From Robiginitomaculum sp. (GTDB taxonomy: Bacteria; Pseudomonadota; Alphaproteobacteria; Caulobacterales; Maricaulaceae): 64,000 bases of DNA. Positions 51,050-60,834 of the stretch are shown piece after piece (position 1 is the first letter of the stretch; each line of letters starts with the position of its first letter). Below the pieces are notes generated by a model. The model saw only the letters and a program-made list of their open reading frames with translations, was not told where the DNA came from and did no database searches. The position numbers and the translations under genes are program-made. The DNA lies in assembly GCA_002733905.1 (NCBI GenBank), contig NVXK01000002.1, positions 71,751 through 135,750 of the forward strand, in the 5' to 3' direction.

Positions 51050-51580
51050 TTAAACCTCTTTAAGACGCGGCATGATTTCAACAAGGTTGCAAGGGCGCGT
51101 ACGACTATCCAGTTGCGGAGCAATGACTTTATCCCACCCATCTTTCACCGCCCCGTTTGACCCTGGAAGTGCAAAAATGAATGTACCATTCGCCGTTCCC
51201 GCCACTGCCCGCGACTGGATGGTCGACAGACCCACGCTTTGATAGCTCACCATATGAAACATATGCGAAAACCCCTCTATGGTTTTTTCAAACAAGGGGG
51301 TGATGGCTTCGGGGGTAATGTCGCGTCCAGTTAACCCAGTACCTCCGCTTGAAACCACCACATCAATACATGGATCTTCAATCCAGTTTTTCACTTGCAG
51401 ACGAATAGCATTCACATCATCGCGCAAGAGTTTACGCGCAATAAGCTCATGCCCTGCGGATTGCACGCGCGCGCACAACAAATCACCAGATGTATCATTA
51501 GCAAGTGTGCGTGTATCACTGACCACAAGAATGGCAATATTGACAGGTTTAAACGTGCGGGATGTATCAAGACCAATCAT
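51050..51580 (-). CDS. moaB: Molybdenum cofactor biosynthesis protein MoaB
   Basis: 176 aa from the ATG at 51580, preceded by GGAG; the frame extends 29 codons further upstream into the end of moaA. The MogA/MoaB nucleotide-binding motif is SSGGTGLTGRDITPEA (about 83-98), and FALPGSNGAVKDGWD is the second conserved loop. The protein adenylates molybdopterin before metal insertion, supplying the cofactor for NarG. Next to moaA as expected. Confidence 0.9.
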   Translation of the reverse strand: MIGLDTSRTFKPVNIAILVVSDTRTLANDTSGDLLCARVQSAGHELIARKLLRDDVNAIRLQVKNWIEDPCIDVVVSSGGTGLTGRDITPEAITPLFEKTIEGFSHMFHMVSYQSVGLSTIQSRAVAGTANGTFIFALPGSNGAVKDGWDKVIAPQLDSRTRPCNLVEIMPRLKEV

Positions 51581-51599
51581 AAAAACTCCATATATAAAT

Positions 51600-52610
51600 T
51601 TATCCACCTGTTGCCGACATAAAGCGGGAAAGTGTGGAAGGTTGGGTCGGCGCAATTTCAAAATCATGCCCTAAGGGTTTACGACCAATAGCCACATCAA
51701 GTGCCTGATTAAGAGCGTCAGAACTATCGACACCACGCATAGCGGCCTTCAAGTCCACATAAGCCCCCTGCCCCAAACACATATAAATTTTCCCCGTACA
51801 CGTCACGCGCACACGGTTACAGCTTGCACAAAAATTATTGGACAAAGGACTGATAAACCCCAGCTTGCCATTGGTCTGTGCAATATGTGCGTACCGTGCA
51901 GGCCCGCTGTGGGCTTGATTTAAAGTTGGCGGACTATCGGAAAGCGTCCAACGTTCATCAAGTCGCGCACGAATTTCCGTCAACGGAATATATTGGTCAA
52001 ACCGGTCTTCACCTGTATCCCCCATTGGCATGACTTCAATCAACGTCATATCCATGCCCAACCCATGTGCCCACATCACTAAATCAGGAATTTCATCAAC
52101 ATTGTGTTGTTTAAGGGCAACCGTGTTGATTTTCAATTTCAACCCCGCGCTCAACCCCGCCTCGACACCTTCCAACACGCGTGCCAGACTACCGCCACGC
52201 GTGATCGTGTTAAATGTATAGGGGTTCAAACTATCCAGAGATATATTGACCCGCTCTACACCCGCAGCCTTCAGAGAATGGGCATAGCGGGACAATTGAG
52301 TGGCATTGGTTGTCAGGGCAATTTCGTCAATACGCCCCGCGTCAAGATGTGCGGAGAGATGATGCACCAACCCCATAAATCCTTTACGCACAAGCGGCTC
52401 ACCACCTGTCAGGCGGATTTTCCTCACACCTCGCGCAATAAAAGCATCTGTGAGCCGAGCAAGCTCTTCAAGACTTAACAAATCCTTCTTTGGCAAAAAC
52501 TGCATATGCTCTGCCATGCAATAAAAGCACCGCAAATCACAACGATCCGTCAAAGAGAGTCGTAAATATGTTATCTTACGACCATAAGAGTCTGTTAAAT
52601 CTTGCTTCAT
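51600..52610 (-). CDS. moaA: GTP 3',8-cyclase MoaA
   Basis: 336-aa radical-SAM enzyme for the first step of molybdopterin synthesis. The N-terminal CxxxCxxC cluster is RCDLRCFYC (about 23-31), a second 4Fe-4S cluster is CASCNRVRVTCTGKIYMC, and the C terminus ends in Gly-Gly (MSATGG), which is needed for catalysis. It begins 5 nt after the barrel-protein gene and is followed by moaB, so it is made with the nitrate-respiration genes. Confidence 0.95.
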   Translation of the reverse strand: MKQDLTDSYGRKITYLRLSLTDRCDLRCFYCMAEHMQFLPKKDLLSLEELARLTDAFIARGVRKIRLTGGEPLVRKGFMGLVHHLSAHLDAGRIDEIALTTNATQLSRYAHSLKAAGVERVNISLDSLNPYTFNTITRGGSLARVLEGVEAGLSAGLKLKINTVALKQHNVDEIPDLVMWAHGLGMDMTLIEVMPMGDTGEDRFDQYIPLTEIRARLDERWTLSDSPPTLNQAHSGPARYAHIAQTNGKLGFISPLSNNFCASCNRVRVTCTGKIYMCLGQGAYVDLKAAMRGVDSSDALNQALDVAIGRKPLGHDFEIAPTQPSTLSRFMSATGG

Positions 52611-52615
52611 TTCGA

Positions 52616-53848
52616 CTAGTAGTTCGCACCGACAGTGAACCAGAGTTTTTGTGTATCTGTAGAAAATCCTTTTGCATTATAGTCCGCATATTTCAGACCT
52701 GCATAATAGTATTTTCCGAATTTTTTCGAAATCTGGAAATCAATTTCGCTACCATAATCTCCGCCAATATCGGCGCTAAAATCATGATAAACAACATCAA
52801 ATTTCAACCCCTTTAGAGAACTGTCATCACCAAATTTATAAGACAAAGATCCATAAAAATCTTCCAAACCACCTGCCGGTGTACTGAGGAATTTATCGGC
52901 CCAACCATTGAATTTATGCAAGGTCGCAAGAGGTGTTTGGAAACTCGCAACCCCATTATCTGACCCTAAAACTTCATAGCCAGCTTTGCCAGTAAACCCA
53001 TTGGCGCTTAAACCACCGGAAATATGGTAATAGCTGGCAGTATAATCCACAGAATTATCTTTGTAATCACTCTGCGTCGCAAATTCAGCCTCATATATAG
53101 CCTTTACACTCTCACCTAATTGATACGTACCATCAAACCGCAAGCCGAGTGTCTGACTAGATAGGCTATAAACAGGTATGTCGTTCAAATCGATGAACAG
53201 ACCATAAGCCGTGAAGTTACCCAAATCAAACCCTGTATACTTACCGTTGAGAATGAAGGTATTTGTGTCCAAATCACCGAACGGATGATCGTCACCGAAA
53301 ATACGGTTTACATTCCACACATACCCACCTGTCAATGTCAGATTCTCGGATGGTTTAGTTATAACGCCCGCCATATCCCATGTCTGGTCATTTTGACGCC
53401 AGCCAACAGTGCCAACAAACCGTTGATTATCGAGGTTCAAAGCAACCCGTCCGGCAAGCAATGTTGTGTTTTCAAAGCCTGTATAAGCAATATAAGCTTG
53501 GTTTACTTCGGTAATTTTCGGATCGGCAATAACAGGAAACTGCCCTTTACCGTTCACTGTACTATTATAATCGCTCCCGCCAATTTGTAGAACATTGTCA
53601 AATTCCAAAACAGCCGAAAAACCTTTAAACGTTTTCGTAGCGTATTTTAGTTTAGTACGCAAAGTCGATGCCATCGCATCCTCATTAAAGCCAGTTTGGT
53701 CAACATTTTCCAAACGGTAACGAAAGCTCACACTCGCCTTACCTTCAGTAATAGCTTCCACAAATGTGGCTGCCTCATCCGCAGCAAAAGCTGGTGTAAA
53801 AGCAAAAAGAGAAAGAGTGGCAACAGATGATAAAAGAAGGCTACGCAT
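52616..53848 (-). CDS. Outer-membrane beta-barrel protein, likely porin of the nitrate regulon
   Basis: 410 aa from the ATG at 53848 (MRSLLLSSVATLSLF), with AAGGA 7 nt upstream; a signal peptide is cut near AFAADEAATF. The rest is alternating beta strands (AGYEVLG..., YYYAGLKYADY), ending FTVGANY with a terminal aromatic residue for barrel insertion. I see no catalytic motif. Its place between narGHJI and moaA and an FNR-type site 61 nt upstream suggest passage of nitrate or another anion under anoxia. An alternative is a generic porin. Confidence 0.75.
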   Translation of the reverse strand: MRSLLLSSVATLSLFAFTPAFAADEAATFVEAITEGKASVSFRYRLENVDQTGFNEDAMASTLRTKLKYATKTFKGFSAVLEFDNVLQIGGSDYNSTVNGKGQFPVIADPKITEVNQAYIAYTGFENTTLLAGRVALNLDNQRFVGTVGWRQNDQTWDMAGVITKPSENLTLTGGYVWNVNRIFGDDHPFGDLDTNTFILNGKYTGFDLGNFTAYGLFIDLNDIPVYSLSSQTLGLRFDGTYQLGESVKAIYEAEFATQSDYKDNSVDYTASYYHISGGLSANGFTGKAGYEVLGSDNGVASFQTPLATLHKFNGWADKFLSTPAGGLEDFYGSLSYKFGDDSSLKGLKFDVVYHDFSADIGGDYGSEIDFQISKKFGKYYYAGLKYADYNAKGFSTDTQKLWFTVGANY

Positions 53849-53908
53849 GGTCATGTCCTTATTGGTGTTTCGATGCCCATTATGTACGCCTCTCCTCCCG
53901 ATAAAAAT

Positions 53909-53922
53909 GTGACCCAAGTCAA
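53909..53922. promoter_or_regulatory. FNR/CRP-type operator upstream of the barrel gene
   Basis: GTGAC-CCAA-GTCAA is a dyad close to the FNR-family consensus TTGAT-N4-ATCAA. It lies 61 nt upstream of the ATG at 53848, a common activating distance, and inside the narI-porin gap. A similar site occurs before narK1. Confidence 0.6.
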
Positions 53923-53941
53923 AGGCCGTGCGTTTTGTCAT

Positions 53942-53966
53942 AAAAAAACCCGCCATAAAGGCGGGC
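53942..53966 (-). terminator. Intrinsic terminator of narGHJI
   Basis: On the - strand GCCCGCC-TTTAT-GGCGGGT is followed by a T-run. It lies 18 nt after the narI stop, so it ends the nar operon before the separately controlled barrel-moa operon. Confidence 0.85.
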
Positions 53967-53983
53967 TCCAAAATCATATATTC

Positions 53984-54664
53984 TTAACGCTTGCGTACAA
54001 TTTGATATCCTGGTCGCAACAAATATTTAAACGGTGCAGAAAACATATGTACGAGCCGTGTAAACGGGAAGACCAAGAAAATTGTCAGCCCCAGAACGAT
54101 ATGCAATTTAAAAATAACATTCTCATGCAGAAGATGTTCCGCCGCCCCTCCTCTAAAGGTCACAATTTTTTGCGCCCAATGCGCCAGTTCAATCATGGAT
54201 GATCCATCCAAATGTTGTGCCGATTGTGGGATAGTCAAAAGACCAAGAATTAACTGCACAAACAAGAGTAGCAAAATGGCTTTGTCCCAAAAACTGGACG
54301 TTGCGCTGACTCGTGCATTCCCAAAACGCCGAACGATCAAAATAACCATGCCAACGAAGCACATACTCCCAAATATACCACCAGCGGTCATTGCCAGTAT
54401 TTGCTTTTGTCCTGCCGTTATAAACGGCTCATACATCCAATGGGGCGTAAGCAGCCCTACAAGATGTCCAAAAAACAAAAGTAAAATACCAACATGGAAG
54501 AGATTGCTACCCCACCTTAATCCCTTACGGCTCACAAATTGACTAGAGTCTGCTTTCCATGAATATGGATCACGATCATAACGCAGGACCGTCCCTAAAA
54601 CCATGACACCCACGGCTATATAAGGATAAATGCCAAAGAAAAATGTATTTAAATACTCATGCAT
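53984..54664 (-). CDS. narI: Respiratory nitrate reductase gamma subunit
   Basis: 226-aa membrane cytochrome b subunit with five hydrophobic segments and histidines placed to bind two b hemes (FHVGILLLFFGHLVGLLTPHW and LHIVLGLTIFLVFPFTRLVHM). It passes electrons from quinol at the periplasmic side to NarH. TAATG overlap with narJ gives coupled translation. Last gene of narGHJI. Confidence 0.94.
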   Translation of the reverse strand: MHEYLNTFFFGIYPYIAVGVMVLGTVLRYDRDPYSWKADSSQFVSRKGLRWGSNLFHVGILLLFFGHLVGLLTPHWMYEPFITAGQKQILAMTAGGIFGSMCFVGMVILIVRRFGNARVSATSSFWDKAILLLLFVQLILGLLTIPQSAQHLDGSSMIELAHWAQKIVTFRGGAAEHLLHENVIFKLHIVLGLTIFLVFPFTRLVHMFSAPFKYLLRPGYQIVRKR

Positions 54665-55347
54665 TACATAACTCCCATTTCAGGAGATTTACTGGCTGGC
54701 TCCAGAGGTGTAGGTGAGCAAGAGCCACAATCATCTGCCCCACCAAACGCTTCTGGCTCTTCCCACTGCTCGTCCAATTCGTCCAGAGTTTTAATATTTG
54801 GCAAAGATGCATCCGCCGCTTTTTGAATATCAGCAGGTTTTAACTTTGCACCAGAAAGCTCAACAATCGCAGCAAATACAATTGCGTATCCACTTTTGCC
54901 ACGCTTAAGTTTTTCACCAATGACCGCGATCACTGGCGCCGCTTGCCCCAAAGTTTCGAGACCTTCTTCGGGTTCGCAAACAGAGATGAATTCTAAAAAC
55001 AAGGGTAAATAATCTGGTAATTCAGACACACCAATCTGCAAGCCTTTTTCATGGTACCGATTTGATAAATCAATCATAGCCTGCCCCCGAAACCGAGACT
55101 CGCCGTGCACATGTTCATACAAATGCAAGCAATGACTTCGCCCACGATCAAACAGTTCTACATAGTTTTCTTGCAGCTTCATCAAATCCGTGACGGCGAG
55201 CTCATCCATAAAACGACAAAGGGACTTCAAAGTTTTCACTTTCAAAAATCCGTCCTCAACGAGTACTTTTTGCATGTCTTCCATATGGGCCATACCTTCC
55301 GCAGATGGATAGACAAGCAATCTTGACAATACGCGTAAACTTCTCAT
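54664..55347 (-). CDS. narJ: Nitrate reductase assembly chaperone NarJ
   Basis: 227-aa cytoplasmic chaperone needed to insert the molybdenum cofactor into NarG. The typical DRGRSHCLHLYEHVHGESR segment (about 68-86) and PDYLPLFLEF are present. C-terminal DDCGSCSP tail has Cys residues that could bind metal. Start and stop overlap narH and narI by 1 nt each. Confidence 0.93.
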   Translation of the reverse strand: MRSLRVLSRLLVYPSAEGMAHMEDMQKVLVEDGFLKVKTLKSLCRFMDELAVTDLMKLQENYVELFDRGRSHCLHLYEHVHGESRFRGQAMIDLSNRYHEKGLQIGVSELPDYLPLFLEFISVCEPEEGLETLGQAAPVIAVIGEKLKRGKSGYAIVFAAIVELSGAKLKPADIQKAADASLPNIKTLDELDEQWEEPEAFGGADDCGSCSPTPLEPASKSPEMGVM

Positions 55348-56984
55348 TACGAACTCCCCTTCTGGTTCCAGCCTCTACCAATTTTCAATTGGGTTCCGGC
55401 AAGTTTTGTTTCTTTTTTATCTTCACCGTGATAGGAGCCACTCATGGTATTTCCGTGAGACGGAGAGCCAAACAGGTTAGGCCGTTTCTCCTCACCGCCA
55501 TGACACCCATTGCCAAAACTAATGCCACATTCAGAACGGGTCTCGAACGCAATTTCGTGGTCAAACGGGCTATCCCCGCCATATTCACGGTGATTGGTCG
55601 GAATGACAAAACGGTCTTCATAATTAGCAATGGCCATCATTTGATACATGTCATCCATTTCATGCTCGCTCATGCCAACCTGATCAAGAATGCTCAAATC
55701 GGTCACACCATCGACGGTTTTCCCGCGCATATAGGCCCGCATCGCGAGCATGCGTTCAAGGGCGTGCGTGACAGGAGCCTCATCACCAGCCGTAAGTAAA
55801 TTGGCGAGGTATTTAACAGGAATACGCAGGCTTTCCACATCCGGTATCATGCCGGAGCTTCCCGCCTTACTCCCCATTTTTCCATTTTCATGGGCCGATT
55901 GAATGGGCGAAAGCGGCGGTACATACCAAACCATAGGCAGAGTGCGGTATTCAGGATGCAATGGGAATGCAATTTTCCAATCCATCGCCATTTTATAAAC
56001 AGGTGACGCCTTTGCCGCCTCAAGCCAACTATCTGGTACACCATCCTCACGGGCGCGCGCAATGACGTCCGGGTCGTGTGGATCAAGGAATAAATCTAAT
56101 TGGGCCTGATATAGATCCTTCTCGTCAGGCACACTGGCCGCCTCAAGAATTTTATCGGAATCATACAAAAGCACACCCAAATAACGGATACGTCCTACAC
56201 AGGTTTCAGAGCAAACCGTTGGCTCTCCGGCCTCAATACGCGGATAACAGAAGGTACATTTTTCAGATTTACCAGACTGCCAGTTAAAGTATATTTTCTT
56301 GTACGGACAACCAGAAACACACATGCGCCAACCGCGACATTTATCCTGATCTATCAAAACAATTCCGTCTTCTTCGCGCTTGTAGATCGCACCGGACGGG
56401 CAAGATGCCACACAGGTCGGGTTCAGACAATGTTCGCACAGGCGCGGCAAATACATCATGAATGTATTTTCAAATTCGCCGTACATTTGCTCCTGCATTT
56501 CTTTGAAATTATAATCCGCACGACGTTTTTCAAACTCACCGCCCAGAATTTCTTCCCAGTTCACGCCCCAATCAGGGGCATCTTTATTTTTGCCCGTGAT
56601 AGCCGATTTCATGCGTGCCGTCGGAACGGTTTTGCTTTCTTTAGCCGTTTTTAGATGATTATATTCATATGTATACGGTTCATGGTAATCATCAATTTCG
56701 GGCAGGTTCGGGTTTGCAAAAATTTGTGAAAGCAGTGCAGCCTTACCTCCTGCTTTAGGTTTTAATTTGCCTTTTTTGGTAAGTTCCCAACCACCATTCC
56801 ACTGCTCTTGGTCTTCCCAATTACGTGGATAACCAAGCCCGGGTTTGGTTTCTACATTGTTGAAATACGCGTATTCCATACCACCACGAGACGTCCAAAC
56901 ATTTTTACACGTGATGGAACATGTATGACAGCCAATACATTTATCAAGGTTTAGGACCATGCCTATTTGTGCACGAATAGTCAT
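55347..56984 (-). CDS. narH: Respiratory nitrate reductase beta subunit
   Basis: 545-aa iron-sulfur protein. Cys clusters begin at CIGCHTCSITCKNVW (about 18-32) and continue with CEHCLNPTCVASCPSGA, CRGWRMCVSGCPYKK and CTFCYPRIEAGEPTVC. The Trp in CRGW replaces a Cys and specifies the 3Fe-4S cluster, as in known NarH. It carries electrons from NarI to NarG. Overlaps narG by 4 nt. Confidence 0.95.
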   Translation of the reverse strand: MTIRAQIGMVLNLDKCIGCHTCSITCKNVWTSRGGMEYAYFNNVETKPGLGYPRNWEDQEQWNGGWELTKKGKLKPKAGGKAALLSQIFANPNLPEIDDYHEPYTYEYNHLKTAKESKTVPTARMKSAITGKNKDAPDWGVNWEEILGGEFEKRRADYNFKEMQEQMYGEFENTFMMYLPRLCEHCLNPTCVASCPSGAIYKREEDGIVLIDQDKCRGWRMCVSGCPYKKIYFNWQSGKSEKCTFCYPRIEAGEPTVCSETCVGRIRYLGVLLYDSDKILEAASVPDEKDLYQAQLDLFLDPHDPDVIARAREDGVPDSWLEAAKASPVYKMAMDWKIAFPLHPEYRTLPMVWYVPPLSPIQSAHENGKMGSKAGSSGMIPDVESLRIPVKYLANLLTAGDEAPVTHALERMLAMRAYMRGKTVDGVTDLSILDQVGMSEHEMDDMYQMMAIANYEDRFVIPTNHREYGGDSPFDHEIAFETRSECGISFGNGCHGGEEKRPNLFGSPSHGNTMSGSYHGEDKKETKLAGTQLKIGRGWNQKGSS

Positions 56985-59900
56985 TTGGCAACTCCTTTAC
57001 TCAGATCAATATTGATAGACTGGCCTTCCACATAAGCCTCTTCCATCCAGTCAAGTTTTTGCATTTTTCGAACAATCACGAACTCATCACGGTTGGAACC
57101 AACAGTGCCATAGTAATTAAAGCCCCATGATAATTGTGCGTACCCACCAATCATATGGGTCGGTTTCACCACCGCGCGGGTGACGGAGTTATGGATACCG
57201 CCACGTTTGCCAGTAATCGAATTCCCCGGTGTATTCATGGTCTTCTCTTGGGCGTGATACATCATGCTCATGCCTTCAGGCACACGTTGCGAGACCACGG
57301 CCCGCGCAGAAATCGCCCCGTTGACATTATAGGCTTCGATCCAGTCATTATCTTCGACACCAATTTTCTTGGCATCAATTTCAGACATCCAAATCACTGG
57401 CCCGCCCCTATTCATAGACAACATGAGAAGGTTATCGGAATAGGTCGAATGAATACCCCATTTTTGATGCGGCGTGATAAAGTTAAGTGCAATTTGCGGC
57501 ACACCGTCCCCACGAGACTTTACAGCGTCGTTAATAGTACGCGTGGAAATTGGCGGCTTGTAAACACACAATGTTTCGCCAAAATCTCGCATCCATTCAT
57601 GATCTTGATAGAATTGTTGACGACCCGTCAATGTACGCCACGGGATAAGTTCATGCACATTGGTATAACCTGCATTATAACTCACATGTTCATCTTCAAG
57701 CCCCGACCACGTCGGCGAAGAAATGATTTTACGTGGTTGCGCTTGCACATCACGGAAACGGATTTTTTCGTCCTGTTTCGGGCGTGCCAAATGCGTGTGT
57801 TCACGACCTGTAAACTCCCCAAGTGCTTTCCAAGCTTTCACGGCAACCTGACCATTAGTTTCAGGTGCGAGACTTAAAATGACTTCAGCAGCATCAATCG
57901 CAGTTTCCAACTTAGGCTGGCCCTTAGAGATACCTTCTTCACGAACAACTTTATTCAAACCACGTAACAGATCAATCTCATCGCCTGTTTTCCAACCAAT
58001 ACCCTTACCGCCATTTCCCAATTTTTCGAGCAAAGGCCCAACGGAGGTGAACATTTTATGTAGGTTCGGATAGTCACGCTTCACCTCAACAAGGTTCGGC
58101 ATGGACTTACCGGGTACAGGTTCACATTCACCTTTCTTCCAGTCTTTCACGCCAAGCGCCTGCCCCAACTCACCCGGCGTATCATGCAAAATCGGTACAC
58201 TGACCAAATCCGTTTCAATCCCTAGATGACCTTCACACAATTCAGAAAACTTCTTAGAAAGACCCTTGAAAATATCCCAGTCAGAACGCGATTCCCACGC
58301 TGGATCAACGGCCCGTGAAAGCGGATGAATGAACGGGTGCATATCGGATGTATTGAGGTCGTTCTTCTCATACCACGTCGCCGCTGGTAAAACGATATCC
58401 GAATATACAGCCGTGGTTGACATACGAAAATCAAGAGTAATGACAAGATCAAGCTTACCTTCGGGTGCATGCTCGTGCCATTTCACCTCGGACGGTTTTG
58501 CGTCGCCCATCTCGCCAATATCTTGGCTCAACACAGAATTAGACGCGCCGAGCAAATGCTTCAACATGTATTCATGCCCTTTGCCGCTCGAACCAAGGAT
58601 ATTGGAACGCCAGATAAACATATTACGTGGGAAGTTTTTCTCGTGATCTGGGTCTTCACATGAAAATTCTAAATCACCAGAGACAAGGTTATCAACCACA
58701 TAGGACTTAATATCCTGCGATCCTGCTTTGGCTTTAAAACCAAGTGGATTGTCTTTGAACTGTGGAGAGGACGGAAGCCAGCCCATACGCTCTGAACGCA
58801 CATTGCAATCGATCAGGGAGTAATTCTCCCATTTGTCTTTATCTGCGAGCGGAGAGAGAATTTCATTCACGGAAAGCTTCTCATAACGCCACTGGTTAGA
58901 GTGATTGTAAAAATACGATGTAGAATTCATCTGGCGCGGTGGACGACACCAGTCGGTCGCGAAGGCCAAAGGTATCCAGCCTGTCTGCGGCCGCAGTTTT
59001 TCCTGCCCCACATAATGCGCCCAACCGCCGCCTGATTTCCCGATACACCCACACATAATCAGCAAGTTGATAATGCCACGATAAATCATATCCATATGAT
59101 ACCAATGATTAATCGCCGCGCCCAAAATAACCATAGAACGCCCACGGGTCTTATCTGCATTCTCGGCGAATTCACGTGCAACCTGAATCACTTTAGCGCG
59201 ATCAACACCTGTAATCGCTTCCTGCCAAGCTGGCGTATACGGCACATCATCATCGTAAGAACTGGCCACATTGTCACCACCAAGCCCACGGTCAATCGCG
59301 TAATTAGCCGCTGTCAAATCATAAACCGTAGCCACATAAGCCGTCTTCTTGCCTTTCAGCATAACTTTGCGAACAGGCACATTGCGAATTTGGATGTCCT
59401 CATGGTCTGTATGATTAAACAAGTTTTGGTCATGTGGTTGGTTACCAAAATATGGGAACGCGACACCGAGCGCCTCATCACGTTCATCAATACAGGATAA
59501 TTGCGCCCATATATCTTTACCCGTTGCGCGGTCTTTAGCTTCGAGGTTCCAATTGCCTTTCTCGCCCCACCGCGACCCAACAGTTCCATTCGGAGAACAC
59601 ACGGATTTTGAATGCTCATCATAAACGACCGGACACCAGTCAGGGTTATCTTTGGATTTGATCTTGAGATTTCCAGCAAAATCGGATGCGCGCAATGTAC
59701 GACCCGGTTTATAATATCCATCCTCTTTTTCTAGCATGACCAACATAGGCATGTCGGAATATGTGCGGATATAATCTTCAAAATATTCGGATTTTTTACC
59801 AAGGTGGAATTCTTTAAATACCACATGCCCCATCGCCATCGCCATCGCTGCATCTGTGCCTTGGCGCGGGTTGAGCCATATGTCTGTAAGCTTGGCAACT

Positions 59901-60760
59901 TCGGAATAGTCGGGCGTAACCGACACGGTTTTCGTCCCCTTATAGCGTACTTCAGTAAAGAAATGCGCGTCAGGCGTACGGGTCTGCGGCACATTTGAAC
60001 CCCAAGCTATGATATAGCCAGAGTTAAACCAGTCAGCAGACTCTGGCACGTCCGTTTGTTCGCCCCAAACCTGGGGAGACGCGGGCGGCAAATCACAATA
60101 CCAGTCATAAAAGCTAAGACACGTCCCCCCCATCAGGGAGAGATAACGCGTACCCGCTGCGTAAGAGACCATAGACATGGCGGGAATAGGCGAAAACCCG
60201 ACAACCCGATCAGGCCCGTAGGTTTTCACCGTATAAATATTGGCGGCGGCAATCAACTCGTTCATCTCTTCCCAGTCACCCCGTACAAATCCGCCAAGAC
60301 CACGCATTTTCTTGAAATCATTGGCCTTGATCGGATCTTCCATAATACTCGCCCATGCATCAACGGGATCAGGATGGATCGTTTTAGCAGCCCTGTAGGA
60401 TTTAAGAAGGCGTGCACGCACCAATGGAAATTTCAGGCGGGCCGCAGAATAAAGATACCATGAATAGCTTGCGCCACGCGCACAGCCACGCGGCTCATGG
60501 TTAGGCATATCGGGCCGTGTACGCGGATAATCCGTCTGTTGGGTTTCCCATGTTACAAGTCCGTTTTTTACATAGATCTTCCAACTACACGAACCTGTAC
60601 AATTCACCCCATGGGTGGAGCGCACGATCTTATCATGAGCCCATCGCCCGCGATAAGACCGCTCCCAGCCCCGGTGCTCTTTAGTTGTAATCCCGTGTCC
60701 ATCTGAAAACGTACCTTCCACCTTGGAAAAATATGTCAATCTATCAATGAAATGACCCAT
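56981..60760 (-). CDS. narG: Respiratory nitrate reductase alpha subunit
   Basis: 1259-aa Mo-bisMGD catalytic subunit, close to the 1247 aa of E. coli. The His/Cys iron-sulfur site HGVNCTGSCSWKIYVKNG lies near residue 49, and the Mo-ligand Asp is in SFYDWYCDLPPASPQ. No Tat signal of the twin-Arg type is seen, consistent with a cytoplasmic-facing enzyme. Reduces nitrate to nitrite. It begins 74 nt after narK2, with a hairpin between the two. Confidence 0.96.
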   Translation of the reverse strand: MGHFIDRLTYFSKVEGTFSDGHGITTKEHRGWERSYRGRWAHDKIVRSTHGVNCTGSCSWKIYVKNGLVTWETQQTDYPRTRPDMPNHEPRGCARGASYSWYLYSAARLKFPLVRARLLKSYRAAKTIHPDPVDAWASIMEDPIKANDFKKMRGLGGFVRGDWEEMNELIAAANIYTVKTYGPDRVVGFSPIPAMSMVSYAAGTRYLSLMGGTCLSFYDWYCDLPPASPQVWGEQTDVPESADWFNSGYIIAWGSNVPQTRTPDAHFFTEVRYKGTKTVSVTPDYSEVAKLTDIWLNPRQGTDAAMAMAMGHVVFKEFHLGKKSEYFEDYIRTYSDMPMLVMLEKEDGYYKPGRTLRASDFAGNLKIKSKDNPDWCPVVYDEHSKSVCSPNGTVGSRWGEKGNWNLEAKDRATGKDIWAQLSCIDERDEALGVAFPYFGNQPHDQNLFNHTDHEDIQIRNVPVRKVMLKGKKTAYVATVYDLTAANYAIDRGLGGDNVASSYDDDVPYTPAWQEAITGVDRAKVIQVAREFAENADKTRGRSMVILGAAINHWYHMDMIYRGIINLLIMCGCIGKSGGGWAHYVGQEKLRPQTGWIPLAFATDWCRPPRQMNSTSYFYNHSNQWRYEKLSVNEILSPLADKDKWENYSLIDCNVRSERMGWLPSSPQFKDNPLGFKAKAGSQDIKSYVVDNLVSGDLEFSCEDPDHEKNFPRNMFIWRSNILGSSGKGHEYMLKHLLGASNSVLSQDIGEMGDAKPSEVKWHEHAPEGKLDLVITLDFRMSTTAVYSDIVLPAATWYEKNDLNTSDMHPFIHPLSRAVDPAWESRSDWDIFKGLSKKFSELCEGHLGIETDLVSVPILHDTPGELGQALGVKDWKKGECEPVPGKSMPNLVEVKRDYPNLHKMFTSVGPLLEKLGNGGKGIGWKTGDEIDLLRGLNKVVREEGISKGQPKLETAIDAAEVILSLAPETNGQVAVKAWKALGEFTGREHTHLARPKQDEKIRFRDVQAQPRKIISSPTWSGLEDEHVSYNAGYTNVHELIPWRTLTGRQQFYQDHEWMRDFGETLCVYKPPISTRTINDAVKSRGDGVPQIALNFITPHQKWGIHSTYSDNLLMLSMNRGGPVIWMSEIDAKKIGVEDNDWIEAYNVNGAISARAVVSQRVPEGMSMMYHAQEKTMNTPGNSITGKRGGIHNSVTRAVVKPTHMIGGYAQLSWGFNYYGTVGSNRDEFVIVRKMQKLDWMEEAYVEGQSINIDLSKGVAK

Positions 60761-60798
60761 GGTTGGTCTCCTAAAGGGTGTTTAAATATCGAAAAAGA

Positions 60799-60821
60799 CC
60801 CGCCCTCATAAAGAGGACGGG
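60799..60821 (-). terminator. Hairpin between narK2 and narG
   Basis: On the - strand CCCGTCCTC-TTTAT-GAGGGCGGG (one mismatch) is followed by TCTTTTTC. It lies 14 nt past the narK2 stop and ahead of narG on the same strand, so it likely attenuates rather than blocks read-through into narGHJI. Confidence 0.75.
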
Positions 60822-60834
60822 CAAGGGGAAGGCT

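Noticed and set aside
60497-60706. Open frames antisense to narG
   Set aside because: Shadows of a long, well-supported coding sequence.
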